In this document: positions 59,401 through 64,000 of the stretch, in pieces
How the letters are laid out: every line of letters begins with the position of its first letter
Numbering within the stretch: the stretch's first letter is position 1
NCBI RefSeq assembly: GCF_000203815.1
Contig: NW_004457695.1
Coordinates: forward strand, 2,418,001 to 2,482,000
Reading direction: 5' to 3'
DNA from: Cavenderia fasciculata
Lineage: Eukaryota > Evosea > Eumycetozoa > Acytosteliales > Cavenderiaceae
Length of the DNA: 64,000 nucleotides
Notes under the pieces: generated by a model
The model's input: the letters and a program-made list of their open reading frames with translations, nothing else
The model's database searches: none
What the model was told of the DNA's origin: nothing
Made by a program: the position numbers and the translations under genes

Positions 59401-60802
59401 CAATTTCAAGTGTCTCTATAAAAATGGAATTCTCTTTGATTTGTCAGTTGATCAATTCTTCCAGGTCGATGATATTGCTACGTTGCATTCCATTACAACT
59501 CGAAATTTATTCAATCTCACACCCATGTAAATGAATTGATCGCCAAGGGACTAGAGCTACCCCCCTATCAAGACTTTTCCATATCATCAAATCACCGATG
59601 CATTGGATTATGTGAGATCAAGAAAACATATTGGAAAGGTGGTGGTTGACTTTGAAAATGTGGAAACAGAACTGTTGGAACCAATGTTGTCGGAACCAAA
59701 CAAGAAACCAATTGAAAGATTGAATTACAGTCTCGATGGTATCCAAGACACTCTTTTAATCACTGGTCAAACTGGTGTAGCCATTGAATCACTTCAATAT
59801 ATCATCAAACATTCACCCAAACTACGTGATATTATCGTTGTCTCATACTCGGCACCAAAATATGAAATACAATTATTGGACAATGACATTAAAACAAAAT
59901 ATAAACACCTACAACTGCATTACTTGCAATGTGATATTGGAAATTACAATCAACTAGCTTTATCGATTCAACAACTTTACCAGAGACATTCAAACATAAA
60001 ACCAGTCAAATCAGTTATTCATTGTGCAAACAACTATGTCTTTTCATTGTCTGACGATTTGACGATGGATGTCCATCACCAAGCACTTTCGGCCAAAGCA
60101 ATTGGAGCTTGGAATCTTCACACTCTATTTGAACGGTTGGATTGGAAGCTGAACCATTTCCACACAATGTCATCGATTGCTCAATTTGCAGGACGAGAAA
60201 GCTTTAGTTACTCTGTTGCCAATGCATTCCTTGACAATTTGGCACAATATCGTCGTAATCTTGGATTGCAAGGCACTTCTATTATCTGGGGATCGATTGG
60301 ATCGACAGGAAGGGTTGCCATTGACAAGGGATCAAATGAAGGACTTTTGTCTGTTGGTTTCGATATTATGCCTCTTCATAGTGTCTATGGTATTCTTCGT
60401 GCATGCTTTATCAATGATCACACTCCATTTACGGTTTTACAATGTACATCATTGTCAATCAACAAATTTGTTTCAGCATCGCCAAACCTCTCTCATCTCT
60501 TTTGTCTTATGTCCAATGTCATTCCAAAGAACACCATCCACAATAACCTGTCTGCTTCTCTCCAAGATAATATAGAAAACAAGATTCTAGAATTCATTTC
60601 AGAGACCCTGTCAATTGAAAAGCACCTATTAAGCGGTGACACCAAACTCAAAGACTATGGTGTAGACTCGATGATTTCCATTCAAATTAGAACATGGATT
60701 GAAAACGAATTTAAGAAATCCAATTTTCTAAATCAAGCCCAAATATCAAATGGAACAATCAACTCTATCATTGAAACTATAAATCGTAATTTAAAGTCAT
60801 AA
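53433..60802 (+). pseudogene. Second type I polyketide synthase, frame-broken relative of stlA
   Basis: Reads KS-AT-DH-(degenerate MT region)-ER-KR-ACP over roughly 2330 codons. The 5' KS piece (53433-53624) resumes at GGFLDMKEW (53752) with a 125-bp gap lacking a plausible GT...AG pair. Good exons follow: to 54880, 54964-55528, 55613-58785 and 58860-60802. The KS has DTACSSS (Cys codon 54082) and ECHGTG; the AT has GHSFGD (Asp for the usual Glu, Ser codon split by an intron as in stlA); DH has HKVKGKYLFP; ER has HGAAGGVG; ACP has DYGVDSM. No EVGxGTG methyltransferase motif is visible, and no type III domain follows. In the last exon an extra AC at 59519-59522 and an extra T at 59575-59578 break the frame, with a TAA at 59528. 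KS and carrier residues remain, so decay is recent or the breaks are base-call errors. Confidence 0.82.
54918..54963. repeat. AATTT pentanucleotide tract in a PKS intron
   Basis: About nine copies of TAATT run up to the acceptor (TTTAG) of the intron between the KS and AT exons of the second synthase. They form the pyrimidine-poor end of that intron. Confidence 0.85.
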
Positions 60803-60831
60803 ATAATAAATTCTTTAGATTGTTTGTTTAT

Positions 60832-61130
60832 TTATAAAACTGGAAACTTTAATGGATTGTACTTGTGGTGAATTGTTACAGGTTTTCTTCGATATGCACT
60901 GCCAATAATATCATTTACCAATTTTAAGATGGTTGTATTTCCTTTTTCTCTTTCTTGTTGATCAAACACTAAAATGTTTGGTGATACATACACATCCGAT
61001 ATCCAAACCGTTGATGAAAACCTTTTGTAAAATAATGATTTGTTGAGTTGAATATAGACTAAAAATTCTTTACAGTTCTTTATCACTTCTTGGATATTAT
61101 ATAATGATCTATTCCAACAAATTATATCAC

Positions 61131-61170
<40 letters not shown>

Positions 61171-63330
61171 TGTATTGATACTATTATTTTGATGGAATAA
61201 TAGTCTGACACAAAAGTCAATGGTGTTTAAGAGTCGTTGAACGAGATTGGTAATGATAGCACCCATAGTGGATCTTTCAGAAGTATACTGTTTGGCAACT
61301 CTTTTAAAAATATCCACATTGATACTGACTTTGGCACCTAGTAACCAATATGGCGAGATGGTTTCAAAGATTTCACGGTCAGAGGTAGACAATGCAGTAA
61401 ACACTCGATCGATCAAATCCATAGATGAGCAAAGCATTAGTTGTCGGTGGAATCTGGTTTGTTGAACGGCTGGATACTGGTGCAAAGGTTTGGTTTGGTC
61501 TACCAGATCCACCAACTCGTACAGTGACTGATTAGAATGCTCAAACATTCTTTCGAGATTGAGTAATGTCAATTTCAACCGACCAACCGACCAAACATAC
61601 TTTAACATTGCAATATAGTTGTTTATAGTATTTTGACTTGCATCTCTTGTCAAAATATAGTCTAGTTGATATTGCTCTTTACGATCACAATCAACCTCGG
61701 CATGACACTCCAAAACATATTTAAGTATTTCCAATGATACATCATTTTTTAAACAACAATTAAATGCATGGTTATAATCAAACTCTACCATATTGTTATT
61801 GTATTTGTCAAGTACCAAACCTTTAAAATATTTTAAAGTATCAATATTATTTGATTGTACAATTGAACCAAATAACTTTGATTTGATTGGTATTAATATT
61901 GGTTGGTTTGATTCTTTGGTTGTTGTTGTTGGTGATCGTGATTGATTTGGTTGAATAGTAACCTTTTCAGAGTTGAAAAGGATATCTAATAATTTGTTTG
62001 ATTGTATCTTTGGATGAATTGAATCCACCAACCATTTCCCATCATTATCATTTGGTGACAGTTTATCCAATACCATTGAAATAGTTCCCAAAACCATTTC
62101 TTTTTGTATCTTTTCTTTCTCTTCGATTTGATTTAATATTTTTAAATTCAAACATGAATTTAATGTTTTACAATTAGTTACTTTGTTGTTGATTCTATTC
62201 AAAATGAGTTGAATACATTCTTGATTTCCATTCCAAATGGCAAAGTTTAAATGTGATCCTGTAACGATTGAATTATTACCACCATAATTTGTTAACAAAT
62301 ATTCCAGTAATACCAACTTTGAATATTTAATACATTTAAATATTAAATCATCCAAATTAAATCGATATAAATTAAATTCCTTTAACATTTGTAATGTTAA
62401 TATGATTAATTCATCCGTTGATGTAGACGAAGAAGATGAAGTGGATGAAGAAGAAGAGGATAAAATATTCATATCAAGTCTATACAATTTAATTATATGG
62501 TTGATTAGAGTATTACAAATGATTGGATGTCGGAACATTAATTTAGTGAGTTTTGAACTATAGTTGAATCCCAAGACATTTGGATACTTTTCGTGCAAGA
62601 TGAATGCCGTTTGGATGATGATTAGGAGTGACTGCATGTTTACTCGGTTGGCTGATTCTTCTTGATCGCTTAGTGGTCTTGGTTGTCTGCCAGATTTAAC
62701 GGTTGAAATAATCTTGTATCGGTAATGATAGTTTGATCTTAAAAAGTTCTTGCATAGTTTGGGATCAAAGGTGGCGTGGATGGCGAGATACCTCAGTACC
62801 AGAGGATTAGCCAATCTTGTTGCAGTGTTCCACAAACTACCATAGCTTTTGGTGTCGTTGAGATGTGATGGCATAAGCAGGTTGGTGTTTTTGAGAAACA
62901 AGTCACCTCGACCGTACCGTACAAAGAGGTCAAGTGAATAGGAGAACTGCAAGTCGTGTGTAGACATTGGGTTGATAAAGTACTGATAGACGAGTGTTCT
63001 TCTATTGTAAGCGTCGCTCACCTCGAAACAACAACCTTGTCTCGCGCCATCTTGGTGTCTCTTTCTCTGTTGATTGTTTCGACTGATTCGATAGTCCATC
63101 ATACACGCCACATTAATCCATCTAACCAATTCAAATATCCTTCTCTTAATCACTACATTGTTGGTAACTAATTTAAATAGTGTTTCTGTTGATGAACTAT
63201 TACTATTACTAATCCCACTACTACCGCTAGTCGATGACACTGTATCATAGTCACATGATGTTGATGTCATAATGATCATCATTCTCCTTCCTTCCTTCCT
63301 TCTCTCTCTCTTTCTATCTGAACAATACAA
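60832..63330 (-). CDS. Large unrecognised dictyostelid protein with ankyrin-like helical array
   Basis: A single open frame of 832 codons. The first in-frame ATG is at 63330, but MMIIMTSTSCDYDTV (63282 or 63270) is a more natural start because the upstream codons come from a TTCCTTCC tract. The sequence has many short helix-pair units (NPLVLRYLAIH, LVLLEYLLTNYGG, HLNFAIWNGNQECIQLILNR, SLEILKYVLECHAEVDC), like the degenerate ankyrin-type proteins abundant in dictyostelids, with Ser and Asn homopolymers. No catalytic motif is visible. Its 3' end lies 29 bp from the end of the second PKS on the other strand, so the two genes converge tightly. Confidence 0.72.
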
Positions 63331-64000
63331 TAAACTTAATATTAATAACTACATCTTTCCTCTCCTCCTCGCAGTCGAACAAAGTAACAATATTCAATAA
63401 TAATAATAATAATCTGAAACCATGGTCGTCGTCCATCTGATCTTTGTGGCGGTTTGATTTTTTTCTCCAAGGAGATAATATCCAAAGTCCGCCTCTCTCT
63501 CTCGTCTATATCAGACATATCTGTATCTACTATTCTCGATTCCTGCACTTGGGCATCATCTGATCATTCATGGGTGAGCATGATTCCATCTCTCTCTTCT
63601 CTCATTAACACATTATTAGTTGAACGACGAAGAGAGTTATGAATGAAATCATGTTGAATTCTCTTTAATGAAAATTCCCAATAATCGTTATTGCGTTGGT
63701 CAGGCAACAATGAATAGACACCATCATGATCATCCAACTGAATCAGCAGATGATGTGTTAAAACCCCTAACCGAAGGGTATAAATATCTATTCCAAAAAG
63801 CAGTTTTTTGTGAAACTAGAGTTAGCTAAAAGTTAGAAACAAAAAGGAAATCAATGCCAACAAATTCATTATGCTCTTTAAAAGCTCTTAACCCATCTCA
63901 TCTCTCTGTGTATTTAAATAGCCCCTTTTAATAGATATTTATAGAAAGAGAGTGATCATACACCCAAGCAAACTCTATAGATTGATCTAAATAGAAAAAA
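63331..64000. other. Right-hand edge of window, no complete gene
   Basis: A minus-strand frame at 63342-63515 reading MSDIDERERRTLDIISLEKK looks protein-like and could be an upstream exon of the preceding gene, since a fair acceptor (TTGTTCAG, near 63318) precedes that gene's start, but no convincing donor was found. The rest, to 64000, is AT-rich leader or promoter DNA. Confidence 0.3.

Noticed and set aside
59527-59616. A 90-nt intron (GTAAAT...GAG) bypassing the two frameshifts in the second PKS
   Set aside because: It keeps frame, but the removed sequence is plainly coding in a shifted frame and corresponds to stlA exon sequence, so frameshifts explain it better.

Overview
The window looks like nuclear DNA of a dictyostelid social amoeba. 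Non-coding DNA is very AT-rich. Genes carry short AT-rich introns (mostly 65-125 nt) with GTAAGT/GTATGT donors and AG acceptors. Proteins contain long asparagine, glutamine and serine runs. One gene is a 'steely' hybrid polyketide synthase, a fusion known from social amoebae. The species cannot be named from the sequence alone. Exon joins below were worked out by hand from splice signals, frame and recalled family sequence; none has been tested against transcripts.

Left part (1-20 kb): the 3' end of a short-chain dehydrogenase; a secreted purple acid phosphatase; a large ankyrin-repeat protein (minus); V-ATPase subunit C (vatC, minus, five exons); an unrecognised coiled-coil protein (minus); a small unrecognised two-exon gene; a GGAT-type satellite with a 100-bp higher-order unit; a stretch with three copies of a 38-nt repeat; and a 4-kb Asn/Ser-rich secreted repeat protein (minus) interrupted by one apparent single-base frameshift.

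Middle (20-31 kb): a foldback element with a 29-bp hairpin, then the steely synthase stlA (minus, four exons, about 3076 residues). It reads KS-AT-DH-MT-ER-KR-ACP followed by a complete type III (chalcone-synthase-like) synthase.

Right-middle (32-50 kb): a compact housekeeping block. It holds a twin-CX9C protein, tRNA isopentenyltransferase, HSBP1, an RBM28/Nop4-like nucleolar RNA-binding protein, a tiny glycine-rich protein, a membrane-anchored carboxypeptidase Q-like M28 peptidase, TAF10, NAD(P)H-hydrate dehydratase, a Vma12/TMEM199 V-ATPase assembly factor and a DDX46/Prp5 helicase. A decayed retrotransposon reverse-transcriptase scrap lies between TAF10 and the dehydratase.

Right end (50-64 kb): a dictyostelid protein with a possible C-terminal CaaX box, then a second multidomain polyketide synthase on the plus strand, then a large unrecognised dictyostelid protein (minus). 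The second synthase shares with stlA the intron that splits the AT active-site serine codon. It lacks the type III domain and its frame is broken in the KS domain and twice near the ER/KR boundary, so it looks like a decaying relative of the steely type I half. The intact stlA and this broken relative, about 23 kb apart, are the main point of interest.
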